Origin: Mesaphorura yosii
Lineage: Eukaryota; Arthropoda; Collembola; Poduromorpha; Tullbergiidae
Length of the DNA: 47,580 bases
Assembly (NCBI GenBank): GCA_009869945.1
Contig: WIXG01000493.1
Coordinates: 1 to 47,580 of the forward strand
Direction: 5' to 3'
The notes below the pieces were generated by a model, which saw nothing but the letters and a program-made list of their open reading frames with translations, did not search any database and was not told the DNA's origin. Every line of letters starts with the position of its first letter. Positions within the stretch are counted from its first letter, which is position 1. Made by a program: the position numbers and the translations under genes. Positions 11,009 through 23,100 of the stretch are shown one piece after another.

Positions 11009-14000
11009 TTAATTACAAATAAATTCATCTCGCCTGTAGGGACACAAATCACATTTAACTTTACAACACCAAACAAATTGACAGTTGCATTTTTCAACTC
11101 CTTCACGAATCATAGTTTGATAGCCTCTTCCACAGCAGAGAATGCGACAACCATCAGCATTATTGCTTGTCCGGTTGCACACTCGACCTCTTGTCCCAAG
11201 AACTTGTAACCTATCAAAAGTAAATGATTTAAAAAATTTATTGTGGCCGATCTTAGCATTGTAATGCAATAATCACTTACGTGCTATTTTGTTCACAATA
11301 ATCCGGTGATTCGTCAATGAATACCAAATCTTTCTTTGTCGGTTTCTTCATTTGTTTCAAAATTGGTTTAAGTCGAAACTTTCTTCCATGCTCGTTATGA
11401 TGAGGATGATGGCCATCTGCTGGGATGACTCCATTTTTCTTGTTAAACACTGATTCGAGACTTGGTTTCACATGAAATGCTCCTTCAAATTTTTCAATAA
11501 TCTTCTCTCCAATGTATCGAAATGTTGGCAAGACTCTCCAGCAGACTTTCATGGTGCATGAGCCAGAGACGCCGTGGCATTTGCATGTAATGTTCATTGA
11601 TGTTTTCAGCAACTAAAATATTTAAAAGTCAATGAGATTTTGAGGGACTCCTACGCATGCTACAATTTCATTTACCCGTCGGCCAGCTTCGTTGTTGTGC
11701 AAATTCATCAGTTCTTCAGATGTCTCTTTCGTTTCTGTTGCGTCCGCAAATTCCTTGCTAAACCATGCTCCATACCCTATGTCCTGTACAGTATCAACAT
11801 CAATGTCTTGAGCTTCAGAGTGAATCAGCAAATGCTCACAGTGGCACGACGGCTCGAATACCTCGGAACATCCGCCCCATTGCCAATTCCCTTTGGTATT
11901 ACGTCCGCGAACTTTCTCATCACAAGCACAATCGTCGAGTTCCCCACGCGCACATGCTTTCGTTACTTCATACGCGAGGCTTGCTGCAGAGATCGCATGG
12001 ACGTACGCTTTCTCCCGACTACCTGCAACCACAAAAACAGCAATGTCGTCATTAGGATGTGTTAAAAGATTTCATCATTACAAAGGGGGTCTAGATAAAA
12101 AATTTCTAATTAACTCATCTAGCTCGCATCCTCAACTGTACTGTACACAAGAGAATGGGAAGGGAAAGGAAGAGAAAAAGCGGTAATGGCAATGAAATGG
12201 TCCCTTGAGTCTTCATTAAATGGACCCAGACAACAAGCATTCTTTTCACGGTTGGTTGAACTTTAATATTTGGAAAACCCGAGAAAATGTGAACACGAAC
12301 TCAATTTCAGTCAATCAGTTCCAGTTCAACTTCCCCTTCCTCTTTCACCCTCATCGAAAAGGATTACCGCATAACGATACCACCGTTTGAACAATCACAT
12401 TTTCCGAATGAACCTTCGCCTCCGTCTTGACTTTCACCACAAATGCTTTACCCCAGTATTATAGAGTGCAATGGTAATACAGCATAAACTTACGGACGCC
12501 GAGCACTTCGCCAAACACATTAATAGCGTCCTGGATGATGGAACAATTCCATCTGTACGATTGGAGCTGAAACTGGCACTCTTGAATTCCCAGGCGAGCT
12601 CCAGCGATGATCGTCTGTAAAACAGTACGTATATTTACAAAACCAAATCAAATACCACAGAAGGGAAAAAATGTGTAATTTGTGCGATAAAGTCAATTCA
12701 TATCGTGTAATGCCATCATAAAGCCACAAAATCTCATTTTGGCTTTTGACGATGTGATGGGGTCGGGGTGGAATTATTACGATACAGTATGATACGACAT
12801 GATGCTTACAGCTTTGGCTGTTCATGCTTGACAAATAGTCGTTGTCATTCACCCATTCAACCGTGCAATCCCAATGTTGCGGTAATATAAAAATTTGAAG
12901 CTGCGGTCAACTTACCGGAAAAACTTTTTCACTCTTTTTGCACAGAAACTTTTGTTTTTCAACAAAATATGGAAACGAACCGCAGTGATGATTATTATGT
13001 GAGACTTCTGGATCAATGTCACTCATCAGAGGCAGGATTTGCTCTTGTTGATGTTGATTGTGATGTTGATGTGAGGGCGACGATGGATGCTTGTAAGGAA
13101 GATAAAAGTTTCGGTCTGTACCCAATAACCTGAGCAATCAAAACAGAACATTATAATTTAGTGCATCGAATGCAGCATGGAATAGGAATGCTGATGTTTC
13201 TCGCCCTCTCGTCTGGTTAGGTTGAGTCTTAAGATCTCCCGGAAAGGAAGCAATCTTTAGCCATAATGATTTCCAATTATCGTAATAGCTCTTTCATTAG
13301 CCTTGTACCGGCGCCTTGAAATAATAGGTTCAATGTCTGACTTTGCGTGTCAAATTGAATGAATCATTCATCTACCTTTCCACCCTCATGTTATCGACTC
13401 TCGAACTCAACATTTATTTGATCTGCTTCGGCGGAACTCGTCTGTAGAATTTTCCAATCTTTCAAACAGAGCATGACTGCAAGTCCACATTTCACAAGTC
13501 TCACTGGTAAGAGTGCATATTCATAATTTTATGACTCAAGTTCGAAGTTCCTACTTCAGCGGTGCCGGCGCAATTCTGTATTACAAATACATCTGCGCTC
13601 AGCGGTGCATTGGAATCTGTTTTTGTGTGTTTATTTGCTTTCCAAAAAAAGATGATTTCAAAGGAATAAAAACTTCCGACTATTTCTCAAATCCAGATCC
13701 ACAATCAGGTACATTAGTTCGTTAGAACTCTTGCGCCAGCCTCAAAGAACCAATTAAACGAGATCCAGAATCTGGACACAAATGCCATTTGTGTTCGTGA
13801 TGATTGTTTCCTCGAAGAGCTAAGTCACGTAATTTATGCGTGGTCTCTTCATTTTGTTTTCTTTGTGCTCCTGCAAGGCAATCTGAATGCTAGGACCAAA
13901 CACCAAATCCTGTGCATTTGTTAACTTTTAAATGCTAATAAGGGAAGGAATCTTCTCGTCTCATCCACACTCCACGATCCGCGCTCTCCCATGATCTCTC

Positions 14001-14503
14001 AACATGTTGAGCTGAGAAAGATCAACCCTAACCGCAACATCCAATTTGTTATAACACAAAATTGACACCATGCCGAGGTTGCTTTCAACCTCAACTCGTA
14101 AACTATCGTCAAACGAAATAAAAATGTCAAAATTTTAACTGAGAACCAAACTGAAAAGAGAGCAAATGAAACAGCGTTCGAGAGTGCCTTGGAATTCGGT
14201 TTCCTCACAGCACTGGGTGATGATCTCTCTGGCCTCCCTGCTTGGTCAGACACATGGTGAGACGAGAGAATGCTCTAAACCTTCCATCCAAAAGTTTACA
14301 CTCTGTTCTTTCTTCTGGTTACTTATCAACTCGGACTAATTTACGACTTTTCCTAAAATTCGGCACTGACAGATTCATTCCGTCCATCTTGAAGGTTGGC
14401 TCGGTCTGCATCTGCGTCGAAGGAACAGAAGGTTACCTGACCCGCACCGGGTCGAGATGTACGTACATACCAAGAGCCAGTCAATCAATTGAACTAATTT
14501 CAT
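11009..14503 (-). CDS. Wnt4: Wnt ligand, closest to the Wnt4 class
   Basis: Minus-strand exons: (14503-14437), 13115-12916, 12614-12494, 12022-11676, 11612-11281 and 11210-11009. The last five are firm; the first is a candidate. The phases join to 422 residues. Wnt hallmarks are CQFQLQSYRWNCS, AYVHAISAAS, WGGCS, LMNLHNNEAGRR, the lipid-acceptor block CKCHGVSGSC (palmitoleoylated Ser261 in this model), DLVFIDESPDYCE, GTRGRVCNRTS, CCGRGY and the C-terminal Cys cluster. The combination CWRVLPTFRYIGEKI..KFEGA, SPDYCEQ and VLGTRGR..N.TS fits Wnt4 better than Wnt7, Wnt5 or Wnt16. The N-terminus is His/Gln-rich (HQHHNQHQQEQ) and a His-rich loop (HHPHHNEH) precedes the C-terminal domain. Oddities are an insertion at residues 183-211 and FVWCC in place of FHWCC. 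It should be a secreted, Porcupine-modified ligand for Frizzled receptors. The subfamily call is by motif comparison only. Confidence 0.88.
12023..12493 (-). other. Wnt intron (471 bases)
   Basis: It is bounded by GTC C|GTAAGT and gcag|GT in phase 1 and contains purine-rich stretches (gggaagggaaagg). No coding or RNA feature is seen. Confidence 0.6.
14437..14503 (-). CDS. Candidate first coding exon (signal peptide) of the Wnt gene
   Basis: A minus-strand ATG at 14503 opens 22 codons plus one base, with a basic start (MK) and a mostly hydrophobic run (LIDWLLVCTYI). It ends at TCAG|GTAACC. The leftover G joins in phase with the internal acceptor tacag|AC at 13115, giving an open frame into the firm Wnt exons. 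Doubts: the donor is non-consensus at +5, there is an Asp inside the hydrophobic run, and a stronger donor (TTG|GTATGT) lies inside the exon. The competing acceptor at 13129 would need a different first exon. Confidence 0.35.
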
Positions 14504-17017
14504 TACGCTAAATGAAAGCATTCAACCGCGATCGGCCGATAAGCTAAGTACAGAAATAAGGAAAAGATGAGAAGACAACCGGCTCACCACCACGATGCGG
14601 AAGAATGATGTATCCTTTGCAAAATGAGCAGTAGTAGAACGCAACTGACGAAGGTCAGACTGTTCTGAATGTAGAACTTCCCAATTCTTCTAATAATCGT
14701 CATCATTCAGTCGTGATCAGATCAGCAGTCAGCAGCCAGGTGTTACGTTGTCAACTTCCTTCCTGAAATCATCGCCTATTTCAAATCAAAGACGCGTCAA
14801 ATTCTGGGAAGAGATCACGTCAACGTCTGCCGGCGTACCGACTCTGCTGCACACATTATTTCCACTATCATCACCAGGAAATATCGGACTGAATTTGGAT
14901 TGTTCAATTAGGTGAACTTCACTTCACTGTGCAATGTGATCCGTTCAGATCAGCATTGGCGGTGAGAATGAACGGAACTGAGCCGACAGCAACTAAACAA
15001 GCTCACCAACTCAACCTCACGAACCAAAAGTCTCACATTTCAGCCCACTACGCCAAGTACGGGACCGTATGCTAGACTCTTTCGCTGGCGTTTCATGGGT
15101 ATTCAACTTTCAAATCCAAGGCAAAGATGACTTTTATTCTTCCAAGCGTGCAATGTGCACTGTATCGAAGGGCAGCAGTTTTAGGTTCGGTACGGCCAGG
15201 AACCCAGAGAATGAGAAACGGATCATAAAAATTGTTAAAGCCCATCACAAAAGTTCGGGTTTGTAAAAAGAAGCAAATGAAATGAATTTACAAATGGGCT
15301 GGTGGGAGAGGAGTTCGGGAGGCTATAAAATTTTTATTCCCTCTTCGGTCTCAGGGTTCACTGCAGCACAACCCTGCGTTTCTCATTTTCTATATACGTA
15401 ATATTTTTAGTAGATCCGTTTATGGTATTCAAAGTCGAAAAAGAAAGCCAAGTTTGGAACACTGGCTCAACAAATGGCAAATGGCTGTGGTATGTTCGTT
15501 TCATTGGTTCTGTGCCGATGTCGACTGATGGACTGCTGGCTGAATTCGTTCAATTTTCCGGCCTGACCGTGTTTCATCAACAAGCAAAGAGCACACAGAT
15601 TTATTAAATGTAAAAAATCAGCTGTCCTAATAATAACAAATGACAAATCACTAAAATGCACGCGTACAGGTAAACCACATTCTGAAATTCAATTCTACAT
15701 CATCAACATGTCAAGTACAATTAGGCTAAGACGCTTGAAATTGAAAACCAGCTCTTTTCGTCTACGTACCTCTCACAATCTAGCACATTTCACTACGAAT
15801 CAGCTCAATACCATTTGACTAGTCATACCACGAGTTATTGGGAGCAAGACCAAGTCTTTCCCTGCACTGCTCTTGTCAATTACACGAGTACGCACGCAGA
15901 CTTTGAGTTCGAGACAGGTGTGTTTGCATTTCGCAATCATAAATTGAAGTCGTATAATAGTAGGAGTCGTCGGGAGCCGTCCTCGTCATCGGGTTTTCAT
16001 TTTGTTTCATTTCTCATGATTACTTTTTCGTGCTTTTATGACCACTGACCGGGCTCATACTCGTAACTCCTGTACAGTGTACACATTGCGACTAATTTCA
16101 TACATTTACCCTTACAACATAAATGCCAGGTCGTAGATCCATGCGGGAACTAAAAGCACGTCCAAATGCAAATATGCACCACGGTTCATCCACTAAACTC
16201 TCTTCAAAAGGTGTATGACTAATATTTTACGAATAATACGCATGCAATTTGTGCATTACTATTTGATTTAGGAAGGAACACAGTCCTAGCGGTGGTCGGG
16301 CCAGGCGTGCTCCAATTCTACCCTATGAGACAATGAGCCTATGTAAACTTGAGGTTAGGAACTTAAAGGTAGTAAATGGATTAACGATACACAACCGTAT
16401 TTTCTACTGCTAAATTCAGTCAATACTTTATTGCCCTCCACCCTCGTTTCTCGCTCCATTAGGTGTGCAGGGCTTGGCAAATTGCACTGTGCATGCCCGT
16501 TAGCTGGAATTAACAACGGAAGGATGAGTGAGTCACATCGTAACCAATTCCTGAACATTTACTTATTAATGGAACTCCAACAGTTGGTGCAATCTCCACA
16601 ATCTTCAATTTTCTAATACAATACAACAATCAGCGAGCGAGTACAGTAATCAGGGAATTAGTCAAGTCTTTTTCGTTTTATAGGAATCTTCATCAAAGGA
16701 ACTCTACGCTTCATATTAGTTGCAGGTTGAGGAACTTTTTAATAAGAATGCTACCTTCATTAGTGTGCAATACCAACTTACGTACTACAGCTTACGAATC
16801 AAGGCTTTCCTTTTACCAAACCACACAACTGCGACTAGAAATCTTTCTAGCATTTAAGACAAACCAGCCTCTATTTCTAGTACATCAACAATTCAAGTGC
16901 ATTTTGTTCTCACCCATCTAAGCTTGTATCTCCAAACTTATCGCATCCTCGGCTTCTGAAATAATACCACTAAACCCTTAAGTTATTCAAGCTAAACAGC
17001 CTGTAGCACATCGCCCG
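14504..17017. other. Intergenic region between the Wnt gene and the PH-domain gene
   Basis: This 2.5-kb stretch has no supported gene. It contains the 5' region of the minus-strand Wnt and the 3' UTR of the minus-strand PH gene. A minus-strand AATAAA (plus tttatt at 16427-16432) is a reasonable end for the PH-gene transcript. Open stretches on both strands are short and lack family signatures. Confidence 0.4.
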
Positions 17018-17146
17018 CTAATTTCCAATCGGATACTCGATAATGTCTTCATGATTCCCGTTTGCACACATCATTGAGCTTGGTACGTCCTTCAGGCAGT
17101 CGTTGAAGAAATTCTTTCTGGCTGCCTGATTGTTCTCGCAAATTGT
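17018..17146 (-). CDS. Candidate alternative 3'-terminal exon of the PH-domain gene
   Basis: After a good acceptor (ttatttcag|ACA) two frames are open. A phase-0 joint from ATG|GTACTG in the previous exon gives 42 residues (TICENNQAARKNFF..., TAG at 17018). A phase-1 joint from GCTC|GTAAAA gives 32 residues (HNLREQSGSQKEFLQ..., TGA at 17049). If no splice occurs the previous exon stops at 17199. Sequence alone cannot pick between the three ends. The second reads more like a continuation of the coiled coil. Confidence 0.45.
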   Translation of the reverse strand, partial: TICENNQAARKNFFNDCLKDVPSSMMCANGNHEDIIEYPIGN

Positions 17147-17198
17147 CTGAAATAAAAACAAGCACAGTTATATTATTAAGCGATTAATGAGCCCAGAA

Positions 17199-20100
17199 TC
17201 ATTTTTTACGAGCCAGCAGTACCATCTTTCTATACGAGTGGTCATGTTTCGAGTCAGTTCCATTTTTCTTTTGATTCTCCAATGCTTTTGCATCTCCCGA
17301 AGTGCAGCAGTTGCACAAGGCTGAATAATGTAGTACAACGTCTTTCAAGTACCCAACCAGATTTTTTGCTTCTTCTTCCAGTAGATTATAATTGAGTTTT
17401 GACGCTTCAGCAGATTCGACCAACTTCTCAGCATGGTTCCGAACGATGTTGGTTTCCTGTAAGAAATCCAAATCCAAGTGCACATTCGAGTCGTCAACTG
17501 ATACAATTCATATTCAAAATATTCTGAAAGGGAGACAAGGGTCATAAAACCATAAAATTGTATTCTCATTGTTTCCTTTCTGAGAATTGGGCGAACACAA
17601 AGACGAAGAGTCAAATCTTCGAAGTCTAAGAATCCACAAAACTTGGATCCTCAAATCTTCGAGTTTTTAAGTACTCTGAGCATATTTGTCATGCTCTCTC
17701 TCTGCTTTCGTGTACAAGCAATAAAATTTTGGTCACCACGTGTGCACATGTGCTAGCACTAAATCCGAGTCCGGTTGCCTTTGTTGTGTCACATCTATGA
17801 ACTTTCTTGCGCAAGAGGAGCAGTAAGCCTTTTAAACCTTGCATTTTAATGCGCTCGTAAAAACGGAAGAGCAGGGAAGAAGAAGCATAAAATCTTCCCT
17901 CGCATAATTGCCCTTTTATGCATATCTATTGTACTCTTTTAGCTCATACCTTAACGATCGTGTTGATTTGCCTCTCAATATTGTTAACTTGAGCTCCCAG
18001 CTGTCCCATTTTGTCTTGAGTGTCCACTAGAGTCTTGTGAACGCTGATGATGCTCTCTGCCAGGTTGCCCACGTCCTGTCGCAACGAGCCCATGTCCGTA
18101 TGAAGTTGCCTTGCTTCGATTTTAGCAGCACCAATTTCGTGCTTAAGAGTTTCCAACGAATGATCTATGAATGAGATGTTTACAGTAGAGAGATCGCTCC
18201 CACTTCCATGGGCTGAGCCATTTGGGACGTAAGGATGTTCTATACCCTGGACACTATTGCTATTAGTCAGTCCAGCAAGACGACGGTGACCTCCATTCTG
18301 TCCATTCAAGAGTGGGGACGCTGATGCTGACGAATATCCTCTGCTATGATTAGCGGAGAGACAAGATTTCAGATACTGAGGGTGAATAGTAGCGCCATTA
18401 TAGACTTTTTTCGGCGTTGATGGACGATGCAATGAGTACGAAACATGCTGATCAGCTGCGACTGTGGTTGCCGCTGATTTGTGAGTAGGCTTTCCGATTC
18501 CTGAAAAAGGAGTTAGAGTACTCAGGCTGCTGCTTGTGCTCGGGCCACTCAAGTTCCTGGCTCGATGTGAGCTTCGTGTCACTGTCGAAAATGGAGATTC
18601 TGGGTTACTGTCGATCATTGTAATTGTGTCGTCTTGGCTGTCCCCTTCTTCATCGTCCATGTGATAGTTTCCGTTATTTGCATTCTTGTTGGCAGATAGA
18701 ATGGCTTCCCGAAGCTTTCTCAGGACGCACGGGGACGGTGTCATTGAGCCAGAATCGCGCTGCTGGTATCTTCTCAAGATTGGAGTGCTGGTCCCGGTTG
18801 CATTTCCATTGTGTCCAGGTTGCCCTAATGAAAACGTACACGGAAAGATCAACTTGTTCTTATGATTCCTAGTGTTCTAGCTCAAGCCGTGGCTTCACCC
18901 TACCATTTTTATATCCCGGTTCCTCACCGACTGCAACATTCCCTTGCGCACCTGCGGAGGAACATTTTCCTCGTCTGGGAACCTCTGCCGCTGGTATTTG
19001 CGCATTTGTCTTTGTGTGTCCGTGAAAATTTGGACTGGCACGATTCTGTGATATTATTTTCTGTCCGCGTCCACAGGAAGCTCTGGTGTTTCCTTGAGCC
19101 AGTGCCATGTTGAAGACCGTCGCATTCTCATTCTGCTCGAGACCGGTGTTGTTGACTTCTTCGTTGGAGCTGCTTGAGGTTCCACTTGAGTACGGCATTA
19201 TAGAAATGCTTTTCCGTTTCAGCTCAATGCTCAGATTCTTTCTGGCATTGTTCTGAGAGGGTCCATGTTTACCCATCGACTCTCCATGATGCAGATCTAT
19301 CAGGTCGATAGATTTGGAGCTGTTTACACCGTTCCAGTACTCGTCCTTTGAGCAATCGTAGCTTCCTCCAACCACCCCTCCCGCTCCTGCTTCATTAATA
19401 GTTGAATTTGCATTGGACAACGATATTGCAGCACTCAGCCGTTTCAGCGCGTTTGCATTCTTCCTGCATGATTTCATTTCGATTGTCTCGGTTCTGTCAA
19501 GATGGAGTAATAAATTGAGCATTCGTCTAATGCCAATGCCAATGACTTGTCGTCAAATGCACTGCAATCTGCAAAGCTTACTGCACTGGCTCACGTCAAC
19601 CTCATATATAGATTTTTGTTTCATTGTTCAAATACAACACACTACGGAAGCAATGCATTCTAAATTCTAAAACCACTCAACACAAAGCAAATACAATTCC
19701 AGCATTTAATTTTCTTTATTGAATAATTAAATCACAATTCGATCGAATCAACATCATCATCAACAATGCCTGCATGATTTGACTTTGGCTGTAATAGTAT
19801 CATAAAATTACCGTATGTACAATAATATAATATAGTATGGATTTCCTTGCATTGCATTGCACGAAGAGAAGACTGGAATTCTTCAGTAGTAATAATTGCT
19901 ATTCTATACAGTATGGAAAGGTTAACAATTATTTCTCCGGCGAAGTTCATAACTCCTTTTCTTATACTATCCTATAAACGTCCCACAGGTAAAGCCATAA
20001 TCGCATTTTTATAAAGTGAAATTCTGGCCTGGCCTCGTGCTTGTCCAACTCAACTGTGTAATTAATCGTAATTATAATATCAATATTAAACCAACATCTT

Positions 20101-23100
20101 GCACACGGCGCACAGTGTTTGCTTAGCTAATAGTAATTATTTTAATATCTAATAGAAATTATTATCGGTCGGAAAATTGGAAATTGTGAGCTTCCGCTAC
20201 ATTAAATCAATACTGCCCAGCCATACAGCCCGTTTCGTTTCCTTCCCCAATTCACACGTACAAAATTCTATTCTGCGGTTGACAATGTCTAAAGTTAGTA
20301 TTGCTGAAAGTCATTTCTCGTTCGCTACGATTTTCTCTACTTCTTTCCGACTGAAAAGTTTCATCACCCTTCCTTCATTAATATGTCATTTTCCCATCAT
20401 AATTCATATTTACTGCCAATGTTGTAAAAACTAATGGATTCAGACGCTCATTACAGCCACAACTGAAACAGGATTTTGAGACAACTCTAGTCATATATCA
20501 CACAAAACCTTGCCAACCCGAGACCTTAGAAGGTATTCGTATAAATTTTGAGAACGCTAATAACTAGAAGTCTACTCGAATTGCATATTTGAAAAGTGAC
20601 TCTTTTCGAACTTATGCCTATTTAACGTAACTAGTATTATTGTCCAGGAAATTCTGTGCGCGACTCTCGTGAGCCCATTCGTAACGCATTCGTTTCAAAG
20701 CTAGAAGCTACTGTTCACTAGTTCATAAGGAATAAAGATGCTGGACCAAAATGCAGCTGAATGGAGCATGTAATTACAGGAGCGAACATAATTAGAGCAT
20801 ATTCATAATTTCTAAGAATGCTAGAATTGGGTGCAAGGACTGCACTAATTAGACTTTATTCATGCGAGAATGAAGAATATTATTCTCAGGCGGTTAAATG
20901 AATCGTGAGACCGAAAGCCTCAATAGAGTTCTTTACAGCATGCCAGCTTGGAACCTAGCATAGCTAGCTCCTAGCATGTTTGTATTTGTAAGGTGAAAGC
21001 GAGACTGAAAAGTCAGTGGTGCCTACTCTTGAAATGAAACCGTTTTATCAAACTCGAAGGTCATGAATTTCCCCAAAACCCTCACTTACGGTCTTCAATC
21101 TCACTCCCATATTCATTTCGAGCAGCATGGAATCAAAAGTTTCTATTCTGCGTGCTCCGGTGAAAAATGCTGATGCCAGATCAGTTGTGTACAAAAAACA
21201 GGCAATTCGACAAAGGAAAAGTTTGTTGCATTGAGCACCAGCAGCACGCGAGTACGGGTCTCAAGAAGTCACAAATAAAACTAGTCATTGTACTATAAAG
21301 GAGAAAGTCTGGTGGAAAAAATGGTTGGAAAGTTGGAGAAAAGACCTGCCTGCAATCCTTCCATGGTCTGCAACATTCCATTCCGCACTAACAGGGTCAT
21401 ATTTCAAATGTGTCATGTGTCCTCGAGAATTGTGAAATGAAACTTTCTATTATGATATTATATCATCATATTAGGCACCAGACCTGCCTGCCAGTTGAAC
21501 AACTTTCGCAGTCAGGGGAACTTGCGCCGAGAGCGAGATTGATTACACCAAATTACAGTACGCTAAATTTTTGTCCCACTTTGCACAAAAACTGGGAATA
21601 ATTCCCCAACTAATTATTTCTAGCTTAGACGACTTGAACAATTTCTGGTTACAGCAACGAACACAGGAACCATTTTGTTTTCTGCTTGCTCGCACTGCTC
21701 GCGACGGAGTCCCGACTCTTTTCTTGCCTTCCTGCTTTACTGCTGGAGGAGTTATCGATGGAATTTGTATGCGATGCGTATGTTAGTAAAATCACACCAC
21801 TCCTGTCACTAGTAGCACTAGAATTAGCGTTAGGTTTCTTCACAGCACCGTTTTTAGCGGCAGTTTTAAGGTCGTGAGTAGGCGTTGAGGAGGTTGACGA
21901 GTTGTTAGTCGTGCTTTCATGCATACTAAAGTAATCCGACGTCACTTCGCCAGATTCGTCTTCGGCTGTACCGACGTTAGGAGAAAATGAGGGGAATTTT
22001 AAAAACCAGGCACGTTCAAAGCTATTGTTATTGTCTTCATCGATTGTTTTCGCAAAATCATCGCCACTGCCAATTGCACACTTGCTGTCACACTCTTTAG
22101 CGTTATTGTCCAACCTGCTGTTTGGAGTGTGCGAATTTTCTCCCGACGCAAGCGTTCGTGTTCCAGGATCCGCATCATCCAGGAGGCAGAGGCTCTTTGC
22201 TCGATGACTTCGTGATAATGCTGCCGCCAGTTGGTCGTCAATGTTGTCCTTTCTGCTAGGTACACCAGATTCTTCTTGAAGCAGATCGCCCTGAGAATTG
22301 GACGAGGATATATCTTTAGAAGGCGAAGATTTTCTCGGAAGGCGTCGTCCAGGCGGGCCTTTTGCACGTCCTTTCGTCACACTGAAGTCCAACTGTTGTC
22401 CGGTCGGCGATGAGGGCAGCGATGACATCGTGAGGGCGCATTCGCCAGGAGTGGTTCCAGACATCATTTTCTTGCGGCTCCAGTCTTGAAATATCGACAA
22501 AGACCGCTCTGCCTTGGGACTCTGGGGAATACAAACAAAAATGAGGATCACACTCAAGTTCAAGGCAATAAATCTGTGTTCGTTCAGGTCGCTTGCCGTC
22601 GTATTTCATACCAGATTTATTATGAAAGCTGAAGTTGAGAACTTACTGAATTACAACCACGCAAAACGCAAGATCCCTAGTAAGACAATAAACTCACTCA
22701 GTAATCAGCGCTCTACAACACTTGGATGAAATGGACCAGCATTCGAAGCCTCATGTATATGTACACAGAAACGCAGAAAGTGAGGTGCTCAGATGCAGAA
22801 TCACTAAACAAACGCTGAAACTAAACTGTTCTCAGCAGTTGCGACTTTCGGCTTTCCGTTAATGTCACAAACGCAAACACTTTTAGCTGTATCCTTTTTT
22901 TGATAACCCCAAACAGCAACAGAAATTACTAGACTTCAAACCACAGGACCTCGAGGAAATTGGGCACATTTGTCATTGCAATGTGCGCACTAGGACACGA
23001 GTTGTTCTTAAGCTTTTCCTATAACAGTTTCAATATACACATTCGCAGGCAGTGAATGACTGATTAGCGCAGTTAAAAGTGCATCAGCAAATTATAAAAT

